Below, in pieces: positions 54,016 to 64,000 of a DNA stretch of 64,000 nucleotides. Source of the stretch: Rhodospirillaceae bacterium (GTDB lineage: Bacteria > Pseudomonadota > Alphaproteobacteria > Rhodospirillales > Rhodospirillaceae); assembly GCA_002737725.1 (NCBI GenBank), contig NSIP01000013.1:1-64000 (forward strand), written 5' to 3'. The notes beneath the pieces were generated by a model. The model did not search any database. It worked only from the letters and a program-made list of their open reading frames with translations, and was not told where the DNA came from. Numbering within the stretch: the first letter of the stretch is position 1; each line of letters starts with the position of its first letter. Both the position numbers and the translations under genes were made by a program.

Positions 54016-55017
54016 ATGGCAGCCATTTGTCGATTGAAAGTTGTCTTGAGCCTGTCTTTGCTGATGGGGTTGTTGGCCTCTTGCGCGCTCAATCAGCAAA
54101 ACAAAGCACAACTTCGGGCGGTCCAAGATTGCCCGACATGCCCGAAACTGGTCGTAATCCCGGCAGGTCATCTCGACGTGGGATCGCCCTTAGACGAACC
54201 TGACCGTGATCTCGATGAAGGCCCAGCCTATCAAGTGACCATCGCTGTTCCCTTTGCGATGGGTGCCACGGAAGTCACGCGTGCTCAGTTCGCAGCCTTT
54301 GTGAAAGCCAGCGGTTATGATGCGGCGCGTCAATGCATGGTGTGGACTGGTAGCAAGATCGAGATGGTGGCAGGACGCTCGTGGCAAGACCCCGCCATCC
54401 CACAAACCGATCAACACCCTGTCGTGTGCGTGTCTTGGCGAGATGCAGTGGCTTACGTCGCATGGTTGAGAAAGACGACAGGCAAAAACTATCGACTGCC
54501 GAGTAACGCTGAATGGGAATACGCCGCGCGTGGCGGTACCCTAAGCGCTTATGCATTCCCAGGTGGAGAAGGCGAGGCGTGCGCATATGGAAATATTGGT
54601 GACGAAACGGCCAAGCGCGATGTTCCTGCGTGGCGAACGGCATCATGTTCCGACGGCGTTGGGCTGGGTACAATCAAGGTCGGTTCCTATCGGCCCAACG
54701 GATATGGTTTGTATGATACGGTCGGAAACGTGTGGGAGTGGATCGCCGACTGTTATCATCCCACCTACGAAGGTGCGCCCAACGATGGCAGCGCCTGGGG
54801 CTTGGCCAGCGATTGTGGCGTGGCCTTTGATCGCGGCGGTGGTTTTAGCAATCTCATCCAGGGTCACTTGCGCGCGGCAAATCGTAGCCGCGCGCCGTCG
54901 CCTGACAACACTGCTTATTCATTGGGATTTCGCGTCGCGCGTGAGCTGATGCCCGCTGAATTATCGCAGGTTCCATCGCAGCCATCGGGGAGAGAATCGG
55001 GCACGCGCGTGAGGTAA
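54016..55017 (+). CDS. Formylglycine-generating-enzyme-like (SUMF1 fold) lipoprotein
   Basis: The 333-residue protein has a signal peptide with a lipobox (LLASC near residue 24) and a SUMF1/FGE fold: VVIPAGHLDVGS, MGATEVTRAQFAAF, VCVSWRDAVAYVAWL, NYRLPSNAEWEYAARGG, NGYGLYDTVGNVWEW and RGGGFSN blocks. True formylglycine generators use a conserved Cys pair near the C-terminus, which I do not see clearly, so this is more likely one of the many FGE-domain proteins of unknown activity. A sulfatase gene is not adjacent. It is divergent from the YheS-like gene. Confidence 0.85.
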   Translation: MAAICRLKVVLSLSLLMGLLASCALNQQNKAQLRAVQDCPTCPKLVVIPAGHLDVGSPLDEPDRDLDEGPAYQVTIAVPFAMGATEVTRAQFAAFVKASGYDAARQCMVWTGSKIEMVAGRSWQDPAIPQTDQHPVVCVSWRDAVAYVAWLRKTTGKNYRLPSNAEWEYAARGGTLSAYAFPGGEGEACAYGNIGDETAKRDVPAWRTASCSDGVGLGTIKVGSYRPNGYGLYDTVGNVWEWIADCYHPTYEGAPNDGSAWGLASDCGVAFDRGGGFSNLIQGHLRAANRSRAPSPDNTAYSLGFRVARELMPAELSQVPSQPSGRESGTRVR

Positions 55018-55440
55018 AGTATTCTGAAAAGAGTGGTACGCAGACGGTGTTCTTAAAAATTTCTTCTGCTCAAATCGGGTGAGCCGATAGGCATTGTCGG
55101 AGCCCCCGATGCATGAAGCTGTTCATTTGGGGGCTGTCCACATCTTTTGAGACTCAAAAAAATGAATGAAACTGCGGTTTTCCACAGCCTTACCCACCTA
55201 TATATCCACAGGTAAACGCGAGCTTTGCGTCCTCGACATAGCGACCATTCAAATACTTGATGGTATTATGATCTGGACTATTGATAGATCGCTGCTATAC
55301 GGCGGCTGTCTCCCAGAAGAAAAAGAGCCAAATAAAATTGGCGGTACGGGGATGAGGCGCATCCTAGCGCGGCGCGGTCACGAGATACGCTTGCCCTGGA
55401 TGCTCAGTGACAAAAAGTAAAGTGTTGGAGTTGGTGTCTG
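55018..55440. promoter_or_regulatory. gltB upstream region with DnaA-box-like sites
   Basis: This region has no supportable gene; a plus-strand frame at 55166-55420 has no ribosome-binding site or motif. TTTTCCACA at 55178-55186 fits the relaxed DnaA-box consensus TTWTNCACA, and ATATCCACA at 55202-55210 differs from TTATCCACA at one position. Two such sites within 35 bases could be chance or a DnaA-responsive promoter. The gltB promoter must lie here. Confidence 0.35.
55101..55135. terminator. Hairpin between the FGE gene and gltB, possible terminator
   Basis: AGCCCCC (55101-55107) pairs with GGGGGCT (55129-55135), with an inner ATGAA/TTCAT stem and a GCTG loop. It is well formed and falls 84 bases after the FGE gene, but there is no T-run after it on either strand, so termination is only a guess. 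Confidence 0.35.
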
Positions 55441-58400
55441 ATGACGTTGCCGCCGCGCCAGGGTCTGTATGACCCACGGAACGAGCATGATAGCTGCGGT
55501 GTTGGCTTCGTTGCCCATAGCAAGGGCGTGAAGTCACACGAGATCGTGCGTCAGGGCCTCCAGATTTTGCAAAATCTCGAGCATCGCGGAGCCGTGGGTG
55601 CCGATCCGTTAGCCGGAGATGGCGCGGGCATTATTATTCAAATCCCCGACGCTTTTATGCGCGCTGAATTCGGCGCGCTGGGCGTCACACTGCCTGCAGC
55701 TGGTGATTACGGCATTGGCATGATTTTTCTGGCGCAAGACCGCACGGCTGCCAAAGTATGTATGGAATTGATGGAATCCATTGCCATCCAAGAAGGCCAG
55801 ATCGTTCTCGGCTGGCGCGATGTGCCATTGGATAATTCATGCCTTGGTATAAGCACCAAGGCTTGCGAGCCGTGGATTCGTCAATTGGCCATTGCACGCG
55901 GTCCCAACACCAAAGCGGGCGATGATTTCGAACGCAAGCTTTATGTCATCCGTAAGCAAACAGCTAACGTTGCGCGGGCGCAAAAGGTTGCGGGACTGAA
56001 AGACTTTTATTCGCCCAGCTTTTCGTCGCGCACGGTGGTTTACAAGGGCATGTTTCTGGCCCCGCAATTGGCAGGCTATTACAATGACCTGCATGATCCG
56101 CGCGTAGTGTCGGCCTTGGCGTTGGTTCACCAGCGTTTCTCAACCAATACATTCCCGTCGTGGCGCCTCGCACACCCCTATCGTATGGTCTGCCACAACG
56201 GGGAGATCAATACCCTGCGCGGCAATCTGAATTGGATGGCCGCACGCCGCCATTCCATGAAGTCGGAATTGCTGGGCGATGATCTGCAAAAACTGTGGCC
56301 GCTGATTGCTGAAGGCCAGTCCGATACCGCCAGCTTCGATAATGCATTGGAGTTGCTGGTGCAGGGCGGATACTCGATGGCCCATGCTGTGATGATGATG
56401 ATCCCCGAGGCGTGGGCGGGTAATCCGTTGATGGATGAAAGCCGCAAGGCCTTCTACGAATATCACGCAGGCCTAATGGAGCCGTGGGACGGCCCCGCTG
56501 CGATTGCGTTTACTGACGGCCGCCAAATCGGAGCGACGCTTGATCGAAATGGTTTACGCCCAGCGCGCTACCTTGTCACCGATGATGGCCTGGTTGTCAT
56601 GGCGTCGGAAGCAGGTGTGCTCAACATACCTGAACATAAGATTGTGAAAAAATGGCGGCTGCAACCTGGCAAGATGTTTTTGATCGACCTGGAACAGGGC
56701 CGTATCATCGACGACGCCGAACTGAAGAGCACGCTGGCGGCAGCCAAGCCCTATCAGGCGATGCTGGCCAAGACGCAGTTTGTGTTAGAAGATTTGCCCG
56801 GCGAGGTCGCCCCCGAAGATCACGGGTCGACCGAGAGCTTGCTCGATCGACAACAGGCTTTTGGGTATACGCAAGAAGACTTAAACGTCATTCTTGAGCC
56901 CGTCGGGCGCATCGGTGAGGAAGCCCTAGGATCAATGGGTGTTGATTCGTCGCTGTCGGTGCTCTCGAACAAATCGAAGTTACTTTACACGTACTTTAAG
57001 CAGAACTTCGCGCAAGTCACCAATCCACCGATTGATCCCATTCGTGAAGAGTTGGTGATGTCGCTAGTATCGCTGCTGGGGCCGAAGCCGAATTTGCTGG
57101 GCCTCAATCAAGCCGATGGTCATCTGCGCCTTGAAGTGCGCCAACCGATCTTGACCGATTCCGACTTGGCTAAAATTCGCCGCATCAACGAGTTGGTGGG
57201 CGAAGCGTTCAAGACTCAAACACTCGACACAACCTATCCGGTGGCTGATGGGGCCGACGGCATGGGCAAGGCCTTGAAGCGCCTGTGCGCCGAGGCCCAC
57301 AAGGCGGTCGAGAAGGGCTATAACATTTTGATTTTGTCTGATCGCAAGATCAGCTGCAATCGCATTGCCATTCCAGCGTTGCTGGCGGTGGCCGCCGTGC
57401 ATCACCATCTCATCCGCATGGGTCTGCGCACCGAGACGGGCCTGGTTGTTGAAACGGGCGAAGCTCGCGAGGCTCATCACTTCTGCACGCTAGCAGGATA
57501 CGGCGCGGAAGCAATTAACCCCTACCTGGCTTTTGAGACGCTACTCTCGATGCGCGGCCATCAGCTCGCGGCCGATATGCCTGATGAAAAGTTGCAAAAG
57601 AACTTCATCAAGTCGGTGGGTAAGGGCATGTTGAAGGTGATGTCCAAGATGGGCATTTCCACCTTCCAATCTTATTGCGGAGCGCAAATTTTTGACGCCG
57701 TGGGATTGTCATCAAGCTTTATCGAAAAATATTTCACCGGCACGGCATCGGCAGTCGAAGGCATTGGTCTGAAGGAAGTGGCGGAAGAAACCGTGCAGCG
57801 CCACAAGCTGGCGTTTGGCAAATTACAGTATTTGCAAAATGCGCTCGATCCAGGTGGTGAGTATGCCTACCGCATTCGCGGTGAAGAGCATATGTGGACA
57901 CCCGATAGTGTTGCCAAGCTTCAACATGCCGCACGCGCCAACAATTTCGCGACCTACGAAGAGTTCTCGAACATGATGAACGACCAGTCCGAGCGACTAA
58001 TGACGTTGCGTGGCCTCGTCGAGATCAAAAAAGCTGCTGTGCCGGTTGCACTCAGCGAAGTGGAACCAGCATCCGAGATCGTCAAACGCTTTGCCTCGGG
58101 CGCGATGTCGTACGGCTCCATCAGCCGCGAAGCGCACACGACGTTGGCGATTGCTATGAACCGCATTGGTGCCAAGTCTAATACCGGCGAGGGCGGAGAA
58201 GAGCCCGACCGATTCAAGCCCATGGCCAATGGCGATTCCATGCGCTCGGCCATCAAGCAAGTTGCATCGGGCCGCTTTGGCGTGACGACCGAGTACTTGG
58301 TCAATGCCGACGACATTCAAATTAAGATGGCGCAAGGTGCTAAGCCCGGCGAGGGCGGTCAGTTGCCCGGTGATAAGGTCAACGGGCCGATTGCCAAAGT

Positions 58401-60064
58401 GCGCCATTCAACACCCGGCGTGGGGCTGATCTCGCCGCCGCCGCATCACGATATTTATTCTATCGAAGATTTGGCACAGCTGATTCACGACTTGAAGAAC
58501 GTGAACCCGCAAGCCCGCATTAGTGTGAAACTGGTCTCAGAGATTGGTGTTGGCACGGTTGCGGCTGGCGTTGCCAAGGCGCGTGCAGACCATGTGACCA
58601 TCTCGGGCTTTGAGGGTGGCACGGGGGCCTCGCCGCTGACCTCGCTCACGCATGCTGGTTCGCCATGGGAAATCGGCATTGCTGAGACTCACCAAACATT
58701 GGTGCTCAATAATTTGCGTGGCCGCATTGCCGTCCAGGTGGATGGCGGCTTCCGCACCGGTCGCGATGTGGTGATTGGTGCGCTGCTGGGTGCCGATGAA
58801 TTTGGTTTTGCCACTGCCCCGCTAATTGCGCTGGGCTGCATCATGATGCGCAAGTGTCACCTCAATACCTGTCCTGTTGGTGTGGCGACACAAGACCCCG
58901 TGTTGCGTAAGCGCTTCACGGGGCAGCCTGAGCATGTGATCAACTATCTGTTCTTCATCGCCGAAGAAGCCCGCAAGCTCATGGCGTCTATGGGCATTCG
59001 ACGCTTCGAGGAGATGATTGGCCGGACCGAGCTGATCGACATGCGCCGTGCGGCTGATCACTACAAAGCCAAGGGTTTGGATTACACGCGCCTGCTCTAT
59101 AAGCCTATTGTGGGCGCCGATGTGAAGACCAGCCACAAAGACACCCAAGATCACCAGCTTGATAAGGCGCTCGATCATCAGCTGATTGCCAAGGCGCTGC
59201 CAGCGCTGGCCAAGGGTACGCCGGTGTCGTTCGAAATGCCGATCCGCAACACCAACCGCACGGTCGGCGCCATGCTGTCGGGCGATGTGGCGCGCAAATA
59301 CGGCCATTCGGGGCTGCCGGAAGATACCATTTCCATCAAGTTCACCGGCATCGCCGGCCAAAGCTTTGGTGCGTTTGCGACGCGCGGCGTATCGCTGGAA
59401 TTGGTGGGCGCTGCGAACGATTACGTGGGCAAGGGGCTGTCGGGTGGGCGCATTTCGGTTTACCCGCCAGCAGCATGCACTGCTGACCCTGCGCAAAATA
59501 TCATTGTGGGCAATACCACGCTTTATGGCGCCATCGAAGGCGAGTGTTACCTCTCCGGCGTCGCTGGCGAACGCTTTGCGGTGAGAAATTCAGGCGCCGT
59601 CACGGTCGTTGAAGGTGTGGGTGATCACGGCTGCGAATACATGACTGGTGGCGCAGTTGTTGTGATCGGTCAGACAGGGCTTAATTTTGCTGCTGGCATG
59701 TCGGGTGGCATCGCTTATGTGCTGGATGAAGACGGTACGTTTAAGCAGCGCTGCAATATGGCCATGGTGGAAATTGAAGCGGTCAAAGCTGAAAATGTGA
59801 AGCCTGGCGAGAACGGTGATTTACGCGCGTTGATGGCCGATCCGCTGAGCAACGATGCGGTGCGACTGTATCGCCTGATTGAACGCCATCGCCATTATAC
59901 CAATAGTGCCCGCGCGAAGTTGATACTTGATAATTGGAATCAATACCTTCCCAAATTCATGAAGATTGTTCCGGTGGATTTCCGCCGCGCATTAAACGAG
60001 ATAGCTGACTCCAATCCCGCCAAAGACGAGCCCGCCAAGGGCCGTGCAGTGATGGATAAAGCTC

Positions 60065-60072
<8 letters not shown>
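55441..60072 (+). CDS. gltB: Glutamate synthase (NADPH) large subunit
   Basis: GltB uses ammonia from glutamine to make glutamate from 2-oxoglutarate. The 1543-residue protein has a short propeptide before Cys19 (HDSCGVGF), which becomes the N-terminal nucleophile after processing; the class II glutaminase domain; a central domain; an FMN/3Fe-4S synthase domain with [28 protein letters not shown] and a Cys cluster [13 protein letters not shown]; and the C-terminal beta-helix (GLSGGRI, GEGxG repeats). Length and order are those of the bacterial enzyme. gltD overlaps its end by eight bases. Confidence 0.97.
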
Positions 60073-61479
<1,407 letters not shown>

Positions 61480-61483
<4 letters not shown>

Positions 61484-62373
61484 GAGGATCGAGATAGTTG
61501 CTCGCGCGTCAGCCAAAATACTTCATCCGACCCGTGCGCAGTCTCAAGCCAGAAAAATGGCAGCGTCGGGAATGCGCGCTCCAGCGTCTTGCGGCCAGCA
61601 CCAATCTCGCAGATCATTGCTCCGCCTGGCGTTAAGTGGTTCGATGCGCCCTTCAGAATGCGTTTGACCAAATCCATTCCGTCGGCCCCTCCCAATAGTG
61701 CTAAGCGTGGCTCATGTCGATATTCAGGTGGCAAGCGTCGCATGGACGAAGCGGTCACATAAGGCGGGTTGGTGATGATCAGATCGTACTTCTTACCCTT
61801 GAGCGGTGCGAATAAATCACCCTGATGTAGCTTCACCCGTCGCCCGAGTTTCTTGTCAGTTACATTCAACTTCGCCAGGTCAAGGGCGTCGTCGGACAAA
61901 TCAACGGCGTCAACTTTGGCGTCCGGGAATTTCAGCGTAGCTAGAATGGCAAGGCACCCAGAGCCGGTGCAGAGATCCAGAACGCGGCGGATGGTCTTCG
62001 GTTCGGAAATAAAAGCCGCACCTGGGCCGACAACATGATCGCTGAACAACAATTCGCCAATGAATGAACGCGGGACAATCACACGCTCGTCGATACGGAA
62101 TGGTATGCCCTGGATGTAGGCGCGCCCGACCAAATAGGCTGCTGGCTTGCGTGTTGTGATGCGTGCGCTGATCAGTTTATCAATGCGCGCCTGTTGCTTC
62201 GCGGTGAGTAGCTTGTCGAGTTTGCGATCAGTGACGTCGAGGGGCAGGCCAAGGCCTTCGAGGGCCAAGAACGCGGCTTCATCAAGCGCATCGGTTGTGC
62301 CATGGCCATAGACCAACTTGGCCTTATGAAGCCGTTTGGCAGCCTGGCCAATGGCGTCGCGTAAGGTGCGCAA
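61480..62373 (-). CDS. prmB: 50S ribosomal protein L3 glutamine methyltransferase
   Basis: PrmB methylates Gln in ribosomal protein L3 with S-adenosylmethionine. The 297-residue protein has the SAM motif [28 protein letters not shown], and NPPYV, which holds the methylated Gln, and a family-typical [18 protein letters not shown] alone could also mean PrmC or another Gln N5-methyltransferase, but the PRSFI-type block and length favour PrmB. The stop overlaps gltD by four bases (convergent). Confidence 0.9.
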
Positions 62374-62374
62374 C

Positions 62375-63016
62375 TTAAAATTTCGTCTGGGGCAGGGGCG
62401 TGGAAGAGGGTAGTTTTTCCATGCGAAGGAATTGTGCCAAAATGTGCATCACCGATTGGTGTAAGTCCTCGGCAATGCCGTAATTTTCGACCGGCACATA
62501 GACATTCACGTCCGAGAGCTCCCGCGCCCTGCCACCCTGAAAGCCCGTCAGGCTAATAGACGAGACTTTCTCGCTCCTCGCCCATTTCAATGCAGCAATG
62601 ATGTTTGGTGAGTTGCCTGATGATGAAATGGCAATCAACCCGTCGCCTGCTTTGGCCATGCTTTCGAGCTGATAGACGAAGATTTTCTCGAACGACATGT
62701 CGTTACCAATCGCCGTGATCATGGCCGAGTTGCTGGCCAAGCTGCACACGTTGGGCCGCCGCTCGGTGCCGGTGCGCACGCCCTTAATGTGATCGCACAT
62801 CAAATGGTCAGAGATCGAGGCTGAACCGCCATTGCCGATGCAAAACACACGCCCACCGCGATCATAAATTTGAGCTAGAAGTGTTGCGGCTTTGGCGATC
62901 TCACCGAGATCAATCTTGCCCATCGTCTCGTGCAGGGCTCTGAAATAACGTGTGGCGTAATCCGCAGCATCGCCGTCAGATTGTGTTGGGAACAGAACGG
63001 GCGTGCTTGCGGCCAT
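62375..63016 (-). CDS. SIS-domain phosphosugar isomerase (GmhA-like)
   Basis: A 213-residue sugar isomerase. The SIS fold has VFCIGNGGSASISDHLMCD, SLASNSAMITAIGND and ISSSGNSPNIIAAL, the pattern of phosphoheptose isomerase (sedoheptulose 7-phosphate to heptose 7-phosphate) used for lipopolysaccharide inner core or heptose synthesis. Other SIS sugar isomerases are possible. The ATG directly follows the stop of pckG, so the two are co-transcribed, an arrangement with no obvious metabolic logic. Confidence 0.82.
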   Translation of the reverse strand: MAASTPVLFPTQSDGDAADYATRYFRALHETMGKIDLGEIAKAATLLAQIYDRGGRVFCIGNGGSASISDHLMCDHIKGVRTGTERRPNVCSLASNSAMITAIGNDMSFEKIFVYQLESMAKAGDGLIAISSSGNSPNIIAALKWARSEKVSSISLTGFQGGRARELSDVNVYVPVENYGIAEDLHQSVMHILAQFLRMEKLPSSTPLPQTKF

Positions 63017-64000
63017 CTAGTTGCTCGGACGCCAGACAGCTTGCGCGCTCTCGACACGTGTGCGGATTTGGGCACGCTGATCATGCATCGGTTTAGGTGT
63101 GCGTGATCCATAGCAGCTGAACAAATCGCCCTGGTCATCGAGTTCGCGGATGGCTGATGTGCGCTCGATTTCCATCAAGCGATCATACTTGGCAGATTCG
63201 TATGGCATGCCGTCCCAGTTGATGTCTGCAAAACGTGGTGTCTGGCCAAAGGGGCTGTCCACGGCTCCGGCACGACCGTGCACGCGGTCGACAACCCACT
63301 TCAACACGCGCATGTTTTGGCCGTAGCCGGGCCACATAAACTTGCCGTTTTCATCGCGGCGGAACCAATTGACGCGGAAGATCAGCGGCAAATGGCTGAC
63401 TTTGCTTTTAAGAGCCAGCCAATGGCCCCAATAATCAGCCATGTTGTAACCACAGAAGGGCAGCATCGCCATGGGGTCGCGGCGCACGGCGGCTTGGTTC
63501 ACGGCAGCGGCTGTGGCTTCCGAGCCCATGGTGGCCGCTAAGTACACACCATGATCCCAATCGAATGATTGCAGCACGAGTGGGAACGTGTGGCTGAGGC
63601 GGCCACCGAACAGGAATGCGCTAATCGGAACGCCCTTGGGGTCATCCCATGAGGTATCAAGGTTGGGGCATTGCGTTGCCGGTGCCGTGAAGCGCGCGTT
63701 GGGGTGGGCGGCAGGTTTGCCTGAGGCAGGCGTCCAATCTTGCCCGGTCCAGTCAATCAGGTGCGCGGGCGTTTCGTCGGTCATGCCTTCCCACCACACG
63801 TCGCCGTCATCTGTTAGCGCGACGTTGGTAAACACCACGTTCTTATCCAACAACTTCATAGCGCTGGGGTTAGTTTTCATCGATGTACCCGGAGCAACGC
63901 CGAAGTAACCCGCTTCCGGATTGATGGCATAAAGCTTTCCGTCTTTGCCCGGTTTCAGCCAGGCAATGTCATCGCCCACCGTCCAGGCTTTCCAGCCCTC
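63017..64000 (-). CDS. pckG: Phosphoenolpyruvate carboxykinase (GTP), 5' part outside the window
   Basis: GTP-dependent PEPCK makes phosphoenolpyruvate from oxaloacetate in gluconeogenesis. The window holds the C-terminal 327 codons, in frame to the last base, so the gene continues beyond. Blocks such as [35 protein letters not shown] and [14 protein letters not shown] are those of the GTP form (the ATP form differs entirely). The final residues [10 protein letters not shown] and the TAG 63017-63019 mark the end. Confidence 0.95.
   Translation of the reverse strand, partial: EGWKAWTVGDDIAWLKPGKDGKLYAINPEAGYFGVAPGTSMKTNPSAMKLLDKNVVFTNVALTDDGDVWWEGMTDETPAHLIDWTGQDWTPASGKPAAHPNARFTAPATQCPNLDTSWDDPKGVPISAFLFGGRLSHTFPLVLQSFDWDHGVYLAATMGSEATAAAVNQAAVRRDPMAMLPFCGYNMADYWGHWLALKSKVSHLPLIFRVNWFRRDENGKFMWPGYGQNMRVLKWVVDRVHGRAGAVDSPFGQTPRFADINWDGMPYESAKYDRLMEIERTSAIRELDDQGDLFSCYGSRTPKPMHDQRAQIRTRVESAQAVWRPSN

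Noticed and set aside
55166-55420. 84-residue ORF between the FGE gene and gltB
   Set aside because: There is no ribosome-binding site, no conserved motif, and the frame covers the gltB promoter region, so it looks accidental.

Overview
The window is chromosomal DNA of an alphaproteobacterium whose family I cannot resolve. The evidence is the overlapping run pyrB-pyrC-plsY-dprA-topA-rnr with rpmG and a divK remnant nearby, gatCAB divergent from ruvX, an RpoH with an alphaproteobacterial sequence, the class of FAD ferredoxin reductase, many Tat-type signal peptides and two large TonB-dependent receptors. I saw no prophage, CRISPR array or complete insertion sequence; only the 3' end of an IS3-type transposase lies at the left edge.

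Layout. 1-7.4 kb: transposase tail, ubiX, a TIGR02444 gene, and a minus-strand island of two alpha/beta-hydrolase or SDR genes, a TonB receptor and another hydrolase, next to a decayed tannase/feruloyl esterase. 7.7-10 kb: a PAS-PAS-GGDEF diguanylate cyclase and a PhoH ATPase. 10.6-16.7 kb: a molybdenum-hydroxylase accessory cluster ([2Fe-2S] subunit, MoxR ATPase, CoxE-type VWA protein, split XdhC, and a molybdopterin-binding/cytidylyltransferase fusion) with no catalytic Mo subunit in the window. 16.7-22.8 kb: ferredoxin reductase and ferredoxin, prfC, two RidA proteins, rpoH with a structured leader, purU. 22.9-34.5 kb: broken divK, rpmG, an S41 peptidase, rnr, topA, broken dprA, plsY, pyrC, pyrB. 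34.7-43.8 kb: an IclR regulator, a Tat SDR, an ABC-F protein, a broken peroxiredoxin, ruvX, gatCAB and a small membrane protein. 44.3-55 kb: a second TonB receptor, a membrane-anchored hydrolase, CopC, a DUF6491 protein, tRNA-Ser(GCU), a DPP IV-type peptidase, a second ABC-F protein and an FGE-type lipoprotein. 55.4-64 kb: gltB, gltD, prmB, a SIS-domain isomerase and the 3' part of pckG.

Genes that act together: gatCAB (tRNA amidation), pyrBC (pyrimidine synthesis), gltBD (ammonia assimilation), the reductase/ferredoxin pair, and the Mo-cofactor maturation set. Pseudogenes are unusually frequent: tannase, GST, divK, dprA and peroxiredoxin are all disrupted by in-frame stops, usually with a second lesion, and a hydrolase-SDR chimera and a MarC/TonB-receptor junction look like deletion scars. 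This suggests ongoing gene loss around an intact housekeeping core.

I found no clearly new multi-gene system. The two signals I would follow first are the rpoH leader, where a small ORF with a good ribosome-binding site and a shared anti-Shine-Dalgarno segment create mutually exclusive pairings, and the Mo-hydroxylase maturation cluster that has lost or never had its catalytic subunit here. Start sites, pseudogene frames and small features were read by hand; no database search was run.
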